Below the pieces are notes generated by a model. That model ran no database searches. It had not been told where the DNA came from and saw nothing but the letters and a program-made list of their open reading frames with translations. 41,407 nt of DNA from Phoronis australis. Taxonomy: Eukaryota; Phoronida; Phoronidae. The first letter of the stretch is position 1. Every line of letters starts with the position of its first letter. Below are positions 10,284 through 22,165 of this stretch, in pieces. The stretch is taken from the NCBI GenBank assembly GCA_002633005.1, contig NMRA01000008.1, positions 336,045 to 377,451 on the forward strand, read 5' to 3'. A program made the position numbers and the translations under genes.

Positions 10284-12116
10284 CTGGAGGATGATGTGTG
10301 CTTGACAGTGGGCACAACACAGCGATATCATGAGAAGGTGGTACAGATATATTAATTGCAACCAATGATCCGTCAATGAAAGGACGCAGACAGTCTCTCG
10401 CAATAAGGTCAGCGGGTATTATACTTTTGCTGTGTTCATGAGGCAGAAATCAATATATAAACTGAGTGGAATTCCTGCATTGATCAGCCGCTAGCAGCCA
10501 CATGGCAGGTCACATAATGATGACAAGATTATGGGTAGTGTGAGTGGCCACAAGGGTAACCCTCAAGGGCTAGTCAGACAGTGAATTACAAACACATGTG
10601 GACTTGGGTGAAAGGATTTATCACACTTTGATTTATTGGACACTGTAGTAACACTACAAGGTATCATTTACATATCAACAGCCTCAAATAACCTGTGCAC
10701 TGACTGGATCCTAACCACAAGGTTAAATAAATGTGCCTGCTGTTTACAATTCACAACAATAGAAACATGACTCCAGTGAAAACACAGAGGCTGGTTTCAA
10801 GAAAACGAAAAATAACATACAGGAAAAGGGTGTTTTTAGGCTAAATAGGCTTCTAAACAAAGAACCACCAATGTTCGCTTCTTCAGAAATTCTTAAATTC
10901 GTTAGCTTTCGATTTTCCTCGCTTTACACAGCAGCACTTGTATAAAATAATTAACGTCATGTAAGATCTTACCGACAGGTCTGCAAATTCACCCAAATAT
11001 CTTACAAAACCTTAGATTTTTAACTTGGTAGAAGAATACATTTGCATAAAGTAGAAAGAACAGAATTTGGTTTTTGACTTTTTACCAATCTGACATTAAT
11101 TGGGTCACGGGGCCACGTCTTTTTAGAACAATTCAGCAAAATAACGGAATCAACAACACAGCCCAAATTTTATCTAATATAAATGTTTAAGACGAGATCT
11201 CAAAAATGCTGATAAAGTTTTCTAAAATAAATCATTTCATTTTCGTTTTATGCAGCTTTTGAGTTTTTTCATGAAAATCGTGAATTAAAGTATTATTTTT
11301 GATAGCCCTTCGCGCAGGAGTGGAAGTTTTAAAAACAATTCCTCAAAGAGTTTTGGAAAACACAGCACAAGGCATCGTTTCAGAAATCTTCATATAAATC
11401 ACCCATTTCTGAAATACGACGTTCCGAAGTTAGCGAAACTTGAACATTTCTCTAGGGTCCCACACAACCTTAAAGACGCTAGTCTGTGTTTACCTGGAAC
11501 ACATTTCAACATTTCAAATATAGTTTATTAATGCTCCCTATTTTTGCCCTCTGTGACATTTTTTGTTTCCCTCAGATGACAATTTTGATTTTAATCTCAC
11601 CTACCATCATCAGCACAGATTAATCTATGATACTCTATTTGCACGTCTTCAATAGAGGATTAGATAGCGCTGCCAATAAGGCTGCGCATCTGTCAGGCAT
11701 TAACAATTGACTGTGTAGTGCCACAAGGGACGCACTGCCTTGGTTATTATGTAAAACATAATTAGAAGCTAGATACGACACCGACACGACACCGACACAC
11801 GGACATCGAAATAAATCATCAATAGCCGCATTCCCATGTATTTCGAAATCCCGAAAATATTTCAGGAAAAAATGAATGGGATTAGCTCCCCAGTGAAATG
11901 GTTGTGTTCCCACAGATTCTTGTTGACTGCTAGAATACCTGTTGGTAGGCATAGATACTAAACTACTTTTAATTGAGTTAACAAACTGTGGTAAATCATG
12001 AATGAAATTTCCCTGCTATGAATTAGTCGGGGCAAATTTGGTAGAATTTAGACTACAGGGTAAATTGAGACCCAATGAGAAAATATTTTCAATGAAAATT
12101 TCAGCGGATTACTTAC

Positions 12117-12201
12117 CCTAAATTCCAAATGTGAACGACATTATTGAGCAAAAGGGCACACAGTTCGACTACAAAGTGGAGCTTATGGCTTATCCACAAC
12201 A
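12117..12201 (-). CDS. Exon candidate
   Basis: Seen: 85 bp on the minus strand, acceptor ATAATTTGCTCAG, donor AGG|GTAAGT. The frame entering with two bases is open throughout and contains FVVELCALLLNNVVHIW; it leaves two bases. Phase is compatible with 13235-13339 upstream and 10224-10283 downstream. Splice signals are good; coding content is suggestive only. Confidence 0.35.
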
Positions 12202-12394
12202 CTGAGCAAATTATATGTACCTAAGTACTTCTTCCCACTAACTAAAGAATCTTACAAGAAATTTTTAATAAGCGACTGCACCTGCGAATAAATTCAACAA
12301 TGTCTGAGTCACGTACTCGTGCTACATTGAAGATAATTATCTCAACAGTTACTCTTCCGATACTTCGCACAAAAAGAATTGTCAAAATTTTTAT

Positions 12395-12565
12395 TTTTCA
12401 ATTTTTTAAAGGCTAATTACCTAGATATGAATAATGGAAACTTCACTGAAGTTGTTTTGTCACATCTACACGGTACAAACAACCCAAAAAATTTGTTAAG
12501 AAACTTGACTGAATGAAGTTTCACTTTCGCGACGCCATATTGTATTCGAGAATTACCGTAATAAA
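12395..12565 (-). repeat. Dispersed 'GTGAAAC' repeat family, minus-strand copy
   Basis: Seen on the minus strand: ATACAATATGGCGTCGCG, AAAGTGAAACTTCATT, TTTCTTAACAAATTTTTTGG and GTGTAGATGTGACAAAAC, matching the order of words of the family. A similar ACGAGTGAAACTTTTATTTTG occurs on the minus strand near 32940. Confidence 0.4.
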
Positions 12566-13234
12566 TATTCAGTCACAGTTTAACATAGCTAAAAGTCGAA
12601 ACTAAAAGAGGGATGTTCCATGTTTTCAACCATTAGCTAAAGGTGTGCACCTCTGCAAACTGTGCAAACTGTGCAGTCGGAGTACAGTGACCTTATCAAG
12701 CTGTAAAACTTGATGGGTTTTAAATGCAACACCTGTTATAGCATCTAAACACAGTGCAGGCTGGGTAATAATTATCTGACACATCCACCACATGTCAATC
12801 AGTTATATGGAAAAGTCAGACAATAATACACCACCATGTCTTCAACACATACACCAGGTCCTCAGAATAGCTCATTCACAAGTATGGACTATCTATTCTA
12901 TAGCGTTTGCCAGACTTTTTCTCAAATTCTGCCAGGGGAATGCGGGGATTTTAACATACCATAACGAACAGATGCACCTAGGCATTGAATCCATCAATAA
13001 GGAAGAAACCACATTCGCGGATTGTTTGAACTTTAGCACACTTTTTGCAAATGATCTACAGGACATTTTGTACACGTATTTTACAGAAAGTTATTTGAAA
13101 TTTTAAAGAAAAAAGAACTTCACAATGTGATAACTGTGTATGTGAAAATTAACAAGAACAACACGACTCAGAAGGTAAAAGAAGGTATGTGATGCTCAGA
13201 CACCAAATTCCATGTCAATAAGGAAACAGTTCAC

Positions 13235-13339
13235 CTTCAGGCACAGTTGAGAAATAAGAGAGTGGGTTGTACCAACGCCATGTACAGTACAAAGCAAAAG
13301 CATTCAGACAAAATGACCCGAAATTCTCCATCATAACAA
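13235..13339 (-). CDS. Internal exon candidate, unrecognised protein
   Basis: Seen: a 105-bp minus-strand segment from a strong acceptor (TTTTGCTTCCGCCCAG) to donor GAAG|GTGAAC. It is open in the frame entering with two bases and leaves one base. The peptide is aromatic and hydrophobic, including FGSFCLNAFALYCTWRWY, which might be a membrane-associated or buried segment. The exit phase fits the entry of the next candidate downstream at 12117-12201. No family recognised. Confidence 0.4.
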
Positions 13340-15811
13340 CTGGGCGGAAGCAAAATTCATCTTTAAGAGTAGTCTCCCCTTGTGACCAAGAATGAAGGGG
13401 AATTTATAGGAAAGTTGGTAAGGTGGTTTAAAGCCAGTCAGCAATTTTGTCTCCATAATAGTAGTTACTAGCCATGTTTGATGTTCTCAGAATTAGCTGT
13501 CATTTTGTCCCATTATTTTTGTCTTACACTGTAAATGGCACGGTAACTAGAGAGGGTTACTATCAATTGCGATCGCTTAATTCCCGCTCACGTGCCTGGC
13601 ACTGGAGGTTATGTGGGTCATAATGGGCTCTGGCAGCAAGAGGGTTAACTTCTGGAAACTGCCCTCTGTGAATGAGTACAATGAACTTCAGTACATCGCG
13701 TTTTGTTTCACTGCATTTTTTGATCACTGCACAAAGACTGAGCAATGAAATCCTTATGTGTCCACACTTTGTTGTGATACGACGAATTCAGTTTGCTAGA
13801 ACACAGGAAATTGCGGACTATTTTTGACGGGGTATGCAGCTGGGAAATCAGCACGGAACCTGTAAAAGGGCCGACACTACTACACAAAAACAGGCCATTC
13901 TGTTGTGATTTTGCTTTAGAAGGTACATCCAATGTGCCACTACCCCCAACAACGAAACACAGTACCAAGGATTACAACACACAGGGATGACATGAGATAC
14001 TATGTACACTCAGTCAGGGTCCAGATATGAACCACTTGATGGAGTGAACCAACAGTGTGGTTAATACAGTATGCCAAGACGGCTGAGCATGGAGTTCCAC
14101 ATATGCGATTCCACACTCAGAATTTAGCACATTGTGTGGTCAGCAAGTAAACTATTTTGTCAAATCTCTCACTAAAGTTACGGTTAAAAACATTTCATTC
14201 TTCCATCAGCATGGTTTGCAGTACGTAAATGTCACAAAACAACATTTGGAAAGTTTCCATGAAATGCAAGGTTATCAACCGTTGAAAAAAAGAAAAACAG
14301 CCATTTTTCCCAATTATTTTGGTGCAAATGAATGGAGAATTATCGTACATATTGCTAATTTAGCGGTTCACGAGACTAAAGCTAGCCACCCTCCTGCATA
14401 CGCTAACAAAATGGCCACCACTGAAAGATGATGGCTGCCCTCGAATGATGAATTATGGGAACAAAGCAACCACTAACACTCAGAAAACTCAATGTCTTCT
14501 AGCACTTCTTCCTACAAGTGTCTCGCAAGCGACAAGAGATTGACCCCACCCCTCATCTCAGACAAACTTTTCCAATACAATTATAACCATTGTTTGGAAC
14601 AGAAAAACATCCTTTAAAAGCAAAGCTAAATGCTCCAGTACATTCCTTTCTGTCCTCTCTGAAGTTATTTGGTTCTCTCTTTGAGTACACCAGGGGGTGG
14701 GGTTGCACAATACAAATCAATACTTAAACAAAGAAGGGGGGGGGGAGACAATAGATTTACTCTCTTGCAGCATTCAAAAACAAAATGTCTATTATAGAAA
14801 CCACTAATCCATCATGACCTTAGTTGCGTCAATCCAACATTCATGACACGCCGTTTCCCTTATGAAAAACATTTTTAAAGCGCCGCAAAAATCAATGTCT
14901 AAGACATTTGTCACTACATGCAAGTCTCAAGAGACCGAACAGACAACAAAGCAACTTGGTATCTCCAGAGCGACTAAATTCTAAGAAAAAGAATCGGAAT
15001 GGAAAATAGCTTATATGTTATTTTGCAAATAGGTGTGAGGACGTGGCCTTTTAAGGTGACATTAAACATCACATTCAATAACTGAGATACACTTACAACA
15101 CTATCTTATTTTGGAGCAATTATTGCCATTTTTGTAAACCTGTCATGTCAGCATCTACGAACAAAACAGCAAGTCCTGTCTCATGGTACACTGAACTTAG
15201 TAAATAATAGAGTAAGTAGTATAAGTACAAAAATGAACTGAACGACAAGGAATACAACAGAGATTATACATTCCTGATGATCTTTAGTTCAATACCACAC
15301 CTACCGTTAATATTTTGGGACATAGTGGACATGCACAACAATGTTGGAAAATTCCAAAAAATGAAAAAGACTAATTTTGACTGAAAGAGGCGAGATTTTT
15401 ACCATACAAACCATCAAATAGGAACTGCCCGTGAAATTCAGTGGACTTTTGACTATTCCAAAAACATCAATAGGAACTGCCTGTGTAGGACCGGACCAAT
15501 TCAGTGGACTTTTTGACTATCCTAAATTTAGTCAAATGCAAATCGAGCAGATGGCGGATTTGAAAATCCTATCGCAATGGTGCTGCTCCGTTCCTCAATC
15601 CATCTGTTAACTTCAAAGCTAACTTGCTTGATTCGAAATCCCTCTTAAGTATACAACTCTGTTTCACAGGACACCTATTTGAATGCCCGAGACACAATCT
15701 TGAGAAAGCCCAGCCTAAATTCGCAAATGGTTTGATCAGTTTCCCCGTCTCGTTATCATATCGTCGATAATCTCTCAATAAAATATGCTTTGCACCGAGA
15801 CCATACATTAC
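13340..15811. other. No supported gene
   Basis: Several 60-105-codon frames on both strands overlap one another without splice or motif support. There is a G9 run near 14740. The 79-codon minus-strand frame at 15569-15808 is the most protein-like but unassigned. Confidence 0.4.
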
Positions 15812-15858
15812 CTTATATGAACTTGGTGAATATTCATTAAGACATTATTGACATAAGT
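15812..15858 (-). CDS. Weak exon candidate
   Basis: Seen: 47 bp on the minus strand, excellent acceptor (GTACATTTTTTGCAG), donor AAG|GTAATG. Only the phase-0 frame is open (TYVNNVLMNIHQVHIR), leaving two bases. Directly downstream, in another frame, lies a 79-codon open frame (15569-15808) with a plausible amino-acid make-up but no recognised motif; it may be chance. Confidence 0.25.
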
Positions 15859-17602
15859 CTGCAAAAAATGTACTCGGCTGATGACTCATCAGGCTGAATA
15901 GCATTTCATAATAGCAGAATGACGGAAAATCCATATGCCACCAGACAACATCTCGAAAGGTTGCCACGCAAAAACACTAAAGTAGCTGTTGACATGGTTA
16001 TCAGAATGGGAGGCTACGAAGAAACGTGCTTAAGCTCAAGCTATATACGTGAAAGCTGACAGGTCATCCTTCACATTCACAATAGCCACCTCTTGGAATA
16101 CAACAGCGCCCTCTGTGATTCCACAGTATTTACCGCCAAACTGCACATCAGCGAGTCACTTACCTCGTCATTGCCGCCTTGCAAATATTAATATTTTACA
16201 GACGTTAAAATTAGTACGTCCCTCATCCTGATGTGAATAAAACTTTACTGTTGCACAGCAGAAAGAAATATTGAAAAGATGTCTGAAGCACACTAATTGT
16301 TCTTCAGTAGACAGACTCAAGTCTCAGAAGTGTATTAGCGATCCTACATTTCAATCAAACAATGAGTTTTTCTATCTCTGCAAAAGAGAGGCGATTTCGG
16401 GGAACCGAAATTCCCATTTTCATTTGGTTCTTTTTAAAGTTGATACGAGAGAAAATTCTGTAAGTCGCACATTCATAAATTAATTCTTTTTAGAAACCAT
16501 TTTTATGTTCAAATAGTTGTTTTTACTCGATCATGACAAACAGAAACGGGATAAAGTAAAAATTACGACATATTTTAATCAGTTTACGGTGAGCTATACG
16601 TTAGCTTTCATTGCACGTGGCGTGAATATACTGAAAAGGTTCTCAGTTTTCACTAGTAAAGGGTATCAGACTGTGCTTTCTTTACATTTTCTTTGGTGTC
16701 AAAAATGTAATCTACAGCCATCACTTTTCTCCTTACAGATTTTTACTGTGTTTCCACTTTTATCAACGCATAGACATCAAATTACTATTGATTGCAAAAT
16801 TATGCATAATAATCTACTCATATCAGTTAAGTATTGTATCAGTCATCAAGCATAAACACTACCGGCTGGAAAACCACAGAGCTGCACTGTAAGAATTTTA
16901 AGGCTGAAAATGCTTATTTGATATTATATTGTTAGACGGGATAGATTTTTTGAAGTTACAGGCTTTGGTCAGAGCTATAAAACAACAAAATATGTTGTTT
17001 TTGAGATTTTAATACAAAAATCTCTTCTAAACATTGTCTGCCAGAAATTCACTGAAACTGCTGAAATCAAAGCCAATGACTTCACCAGTAAAAATCTGCA
17101 TAAAATACTCTGCACACAGAGCATATAACTGCCACCACAAGAATTCAAGGAATAAAATAATGTTTAAGACCACAATCCTTGAAAAATCCTCGACAATAAA
17201 AAGCTCAATAAAATACAAACATAAACATCTACGTTGCAATTTTCACTTTGCACAGCTCTACGCCAACCGCTGCCTCTTTGAAAACCCTGAAAAGCTGTCT
17301 GCATCAGAATCTCATCCTGCAAAAACTTTACTTTTTTGGGTTAACCTCATGAGGTCAACTCCAGTAAGAAATAACTTAACTTACAAACCGCAAATGAATC
17401 CCACGCCTCAGTGTTATTCTAAAGGACCACTTACTAAACGGCACAACGCTGCAACAACAATAACCATACATTCTGGTGGAATACACGACCACGACCTCGC
17501 AGTGACAGTCCAAAGAGAGGCAGCTCTGAGACACAATCGCCAAACACTTCGCATTTATGCTAATTGCACATCAAATCGAATTCTGCAAATCAAGTGTATT
17601 AC

Positions 17603-17650
17603 CTAGCTGAACACCGGTTTTCCTATACAGAATTACCCTGACGCATACTG
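17603..17650 (-). CDS. Weak exon candidate
   Basis: Seen: 48 bp on the minus strand from an acceptor with a clear pyrimidine tract (CTGTCTGCTCTGCTGG, then ATAAG or AAGCAG) to donor CTAG|GTAATA. One frame is open across it (VCVRVILYRKTGVQL). A longer minus-strand frame extends upstream but ends at a stop inside this segment. Short, no homology recognised. Confidence 0.2.
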
Positions 17651-18305
17651 CTTATGTCCAGCAGAGCAGACAGAATCAGTAATACCACAGAGGAGAGAAG
17701 CCTTCAGAGACTGGACCAAACCATTGTACGCAGGGGGAGATGGGTGGTTGAAAATGAAGGTACAGGTGTACTTCAGTAGTATAGAGAGCAGTGATCTTTC
17801 AGGAATCTCATGTGAAAAGGAGTTTCGCAAAATAACAGATTGTTTAGTCTCTCTTCCTGCTAGGTGACTTTAAATGGTTTTTCTAAATAAGGGCGTACAA
17901 AAAAATAAAAACAAATACCTGAACACTACATATGCCTAACTTAACCTCACATCAAAATGATATCAACTTATTCACAAAGAAATTTCTTTTTGCAATATGA
18001 CATCAGACCAGTAGCACTGGGCGAACTCTCACTGAACAGCCAAAGTGGCAAAAAATAATATATTTCAATGTTGAGTAAATGTATCCCCCCTCGATAAAAT
18101 CGTAGATCTGCCACAGTATCATAATTATCGTCTATTGGGGATTTAATATTGAAAACTTCTGTCCTAAGGCTAAAAAGTCTATGGCCACTCGGCACTCAGT
18201 AATCTGGAAATTCCCATTTAATTACCAGGCTTCAGACTTGAGCACAAACTGAAAACATCAATGTCATAAATTCATGACTTATTGCCATTTCCACCATTTA
18301 CTTAC

Positions 18306-18397
18306 CATTGTAAGGGAAATTGCATTTCATTGTCGATGCCCTGTGGATCGGATCATGGATCGAGGATCGCATTGCAAAATTCGTGTTGTTTACAACG
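18306..18397 (-). CDS. Possible exon with two alternative acceptors
   Basis: Seen: a minus-strand ATG|GTAAGT donor is preceded by two candidate acceptors. The farther one (GTGTCACTACAG) gives a 92-bp exon open in one frame with an internal ATG followed by RSSIHDPIHRAS. The nearer one (GATCCGATCCACAG) gives a 35-bp exon, 18306-18340, in a different frame reading GIDNEMQFPLQ. The internal ATG also leaves room for a start codon. The donor is strong; the rest is ambiguous. Confidence 0.25.
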
Positions 18398-18399
18398 CT

Positions 18400-20429
18400 G
18401 TAGTGACACACGATAGTTGTTTATTCGGAGAGTACAGGTCAGCAGGTTAAAATGCTGTTTACCGCCTGTGGAAACAACTATTTTAACTACGTGAAAAATC
18501 AAACCATTTTAGGACGCAATATGGCCGACAAGTGAAATTCTATTTTCACTTTTTTCATGAAAGATAAGTACCATCTAACAAGTACGACGTACCATCTAAC
18601 ATGTGCCATATCATTTTTAAACAACCATGCCAGAACTACCATCAGACAATGATTCTGATAAACTGTGGATATTCATGCTTCACAACAACATTAGAAGTCA
18701 TTGAAATGTACCATGGCTTTCCTATTCTAAAAGTTTGAAGGAAATAAGTGACTAGATTCTCCAGTTACACTTCGGACATGGGGCTTTCCATAAAATGACC
18801 CAAACATCAACCAGAGAATTTCTGGCAAAAACGATAAGCCGAGCTGCCCTCTATGGGCTGATTGTTTCAATGGGGTGAACACTGCAATCCTTACGCAATC
18901 AAAACTGAAACTATCACGATCTTATCAATAGCTATTTAGATGCGTAATCAACAAGTTACCCCCAGATTGGTTTGCTTTTAAGCAATTCTTTTTGAAATAT
19001 ATTAAACTTACACTATTTAACTTTCAAAAGCACAATGAACTGGACAAAAGGAAAATCAAAATAAGGGAGCGCCTTGGTCCACTGCAATTTAATGAATTTC
19101 AGCTATGTTAATTTAATATTCATCATCGATAGTCATAGTCATCAATTTTGTAGATATGTAAACAAATGTGTAAAAATCCAACAACTCCTTTCCTTTTTCA
19201 ACCCTTTATTTTTTGCGGAACTTGAACAATTTTGTTACAATCATTTCCTACATAACAAACTAAAGCGGAATAAAACAAAGTGTATGTAAGCACCATTTTT
19301 GAACGAAACCAGCCTTGGCAAACACACACTCGTAAGTATTTGTAAACATTTTCTGACAAGACCTGGCGTGTGCCTGCACCAGTAACTCTTCCATACAAAA
19401 TGATGACATGAACTTTTTTATAAATCTCACATCTTTAGTTCTGTGACAGATATTTCAGCAGCTTTGACACCACTCTTGATAAAATTTCCCATCCCAGATC
19501 TTTCAAGACCTGTTACGCACTCCCAATCTGGTCGATATGACAGACAACCATCATTCATGGGATCAATTACATGGGAAAATATGGAACAGTTCTCAGAAAT
19601 AAGAAATCATAAATTATCACAATTGATGATAAAAGCATAAAAATTATATGCATATATATAAATATTCACCATTGATATGCATTTTTATCAAATATTTGTC
19701 ATATCATACACACCATTTGTGTCAATTCGTAGAAATAGTTGATATGAATTTATATAAAAAACCTTTTAAGATAAGTCATGCTCAACCATAGCCTTTGTAG
19801 TCACAATGCAACAGAAGTTACATCCTCAACACAACACAGACAACTTCGGAGCTCAGAATACCACGCATTCTGCAGAAAATTGTCAAAAACAAACTGGACA
19901 AAAGGCCACGCTCTGTTGTTCTGACAGAAAATCAACAAACCAACATACCCACTTCCACAATAACAGTGTCATTTACAACTAGTTGCTTTGAGACAAAATA
20001 TTTTCACTGGCTCGTTGTATGTGCCCCCATCAGCTCATGGTTAATTACACTGGCCAGCAGAGTTTCGCTTCTGCGCCGCCCGCATAGCTAACTTCCCTCA
20101 AAAGAAATCTTCAGCTGTGGCATGCGCTTATCAGAGAAAAAATGCCGTTGTTAGTAAGCATAATTGAGGACTTTGATATAAGAGAACCCTGACACTAATA
20201 AGCAAGCAGATTACAGGAAGATGACTCTTGGTTTCCTGTGTCTTGGAAATTGATATCATTCAATCATTAAGCTGGAAAAAGTGTTTTAAAACAATACTGC
20301 AGGTGGTCCAATACAGGTTGCATCAGACGTGCGCAGGTCGTTCAGCCCTAAACGCCTGGGAAATGTTTTCATTTACTGACACATCTACAAAAATTAAGAC
20401 CGAGCTGATTGGCTAAAAAGTATCATACA
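18400..20429. other. No supported gene
   Basis: AT-rich; contains a short direct repeat GTACCATCTAACA near 18570 and 18590 and an AT/TATA-rich stretch at 19645-19680. Frames are short and overlapping. I see no gene here. Confidence 0.4.
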
Positions 20430-20690
20430 GTAACTCTTCACTTATTTACTGCACAATATGTTAGTTAAACTTCTTTACAAAAATAAAGATCAAGAAAATA
20501 CCAGTCTATTACTAGCATGGTTTGTAGGGTGTAGATGTCAACTTTTGGTAAATTAACCATTATTTTCAGTTAAATCAGCTTTTCAAAACTGAAAATTTTG
20601 GTTATTATTTTTGTGCGAAATAAGTGGAGAGTTACCATACTAGTTCCAGTATTTACCCAGGTGATGGCAAAATTTCAAAAAACATTTCGA
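20430..20690 (+). repeat. Dispersed 'GTGAAAC' repeat family, second copy
   Basis: Seen: CTTCTTTACAAAAATAAAG, CCAGTCTATTACTAGCATGG, GGTGTAGATGTCAAC and TTTTTGTGCGAAATAAG follow in the same order as in the 8975-9240 copy and its relatives. No coding content. Confidence 0.45.
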
Positions 20691-21329
20691 AAAATTTCTT
20701 GTAATGAATAAGTAACTACAATTCTCATTAATACCAAGTATAGCTCTACCTAATATTGGAACATTTACAAGTGGCAAAAATGTCCCTGAACTCAACGTCC
20801 TCTAACTCAAACACTGGAGATTTGCTTCTCAATGACAAACCCTGCAACCTGGTACATTTGGATAGCAGTGGCACTGATTCACACAAGCAGTGCGTGAAAC
20901 ACATGACTAGCTCTCATATTGATAACAGGGTCACAGTACCAAAACGTTGCGACCATTTGACCTTGGGGTGCACGCCTATCCACTCACTGAGCACAATGTC
21001 TTCAAAACCTTGACATGGAATTAATTCTGTTGTACTTAAAACCAAAGTTTCAACTTTACATAGTAGATTCGATTCTCATTTTTGCATTTGCAGCTTAAAA
21101 TTCAATAATGTTGAGGGTGTTAATATCAAACCCCACTCCCTATTCGGTACTTCTTGAAATTATTGACAAAACTCCTACCACCACACCTGGCTTCAAATTC
21201 TGTGCCTGAGTTGATGGTTGGATTGACCCACATAAATAGTTCTGACATAGAGAATCATCACTTAGCAAAGAAGCCATGAAAAGAAGAAGTCAGTTAATTA
21301 GACGGACATTATTATTCAAGCAGGTGAAG

Positions 21330-22165
21330 ACCTAGATGCAAAAAATATAAATCAAAACTTTTGGAACAGCAAAATAATTTTCCCCGACGTTAAGGAGCCA
21401 CAATTGGCAGTTATTGTCTATGAACACCAGCAGAGGGCACTGGCAGCCTAGTAAAGGATGACGCCTGTTCGTGGCAAAAGGGTAAAACGGAAGATCATTA
21501 TTTTCAACATTCCTACTAGAGGGAGCAAAACTACCAAAACTAATAAATGCCTCTAGATGTTGCAAGTATGTCAGCAATGCTTTCCTCAACAGGAACAGAC
21601 CTGCCACATTTCAAAATGATTCCTCATCAATTTGACGGATAACGGAGGTGGATGATATACAGATGCAAATGTAATAAAGACCACCAGGTGGCGCAACCTA
21701 GTTCAAATCTGCCTGAAACGGACGCAGGTGCCATCACCTCTGTAAAAGCAATTCACTACCCAAACTCCTTAACATCCATCAAAGAACTTGCTACAGAGAC
21801 GAACAGAAAGAGAAACATAATTCCCATGATTCCCATTGTGGGAATCGGATTTGTTCCACAATGCACAACAGTTGTTCTTTCTTAACAGGAACACATACCA
21901 AATTTCAATAAGGTTCATCAAGGAGCTTAATACAGAGCGACAATTAAAAAATAGAATGGTCACTAGAGAGCGCCACAGTACTAAGACGTCCAAAAATTGT
22001 TGTCTTTTCAGTAGGAACACAAATGCCAAGAATTCTCATCATGATTCTCAAATTGACTGATGCCAAAATGCAAGAAAACATAAAAACTAAAATTGCCTCT
22101 AGGCTACACGGCAGTCGTTAGATACATCCGACTGTCATCTTCGTCAATGCTGCTGGGGGGTTAGG
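21330..22165 (+). repeat. Diverged second copy of the CTCF-motif repeat family
   Basis: Seen: the same orientation and similar spacing as the array at 36.5 kb. Motif-like sites lie at about 21428 (CCAGCAGAGGGCAC), 21521 (CTAGAGGGAGC), 21681 (CCACCAGGTGGCGC), 21960 (CACTAGAGAGCGCCACAGT) and 22097 (GCCTCTAGG), the last followed by AGTCGTTAGATACATCCGA, matching the corresponding phrase of the array. The 21.68-kb site is an almost perfect CTCF-type core. A short hairpin (GATTCCCA-TTG-TGGGAATC) at 21828-21846 sits where a monomer boundary is expected. No terminal hairpins like those at 36-38 kb were found. Confidence 0.6.

Noticed and set aside
17034-17606. Longest plus-strand open frame, 190 codons, starting ATG
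   Set aside because: Composition is that of translated AT-rich DNA (many Asn, Thr, Lys, His), no motif or domain, no promoter or splice context, and it overlaps an opposite frame.
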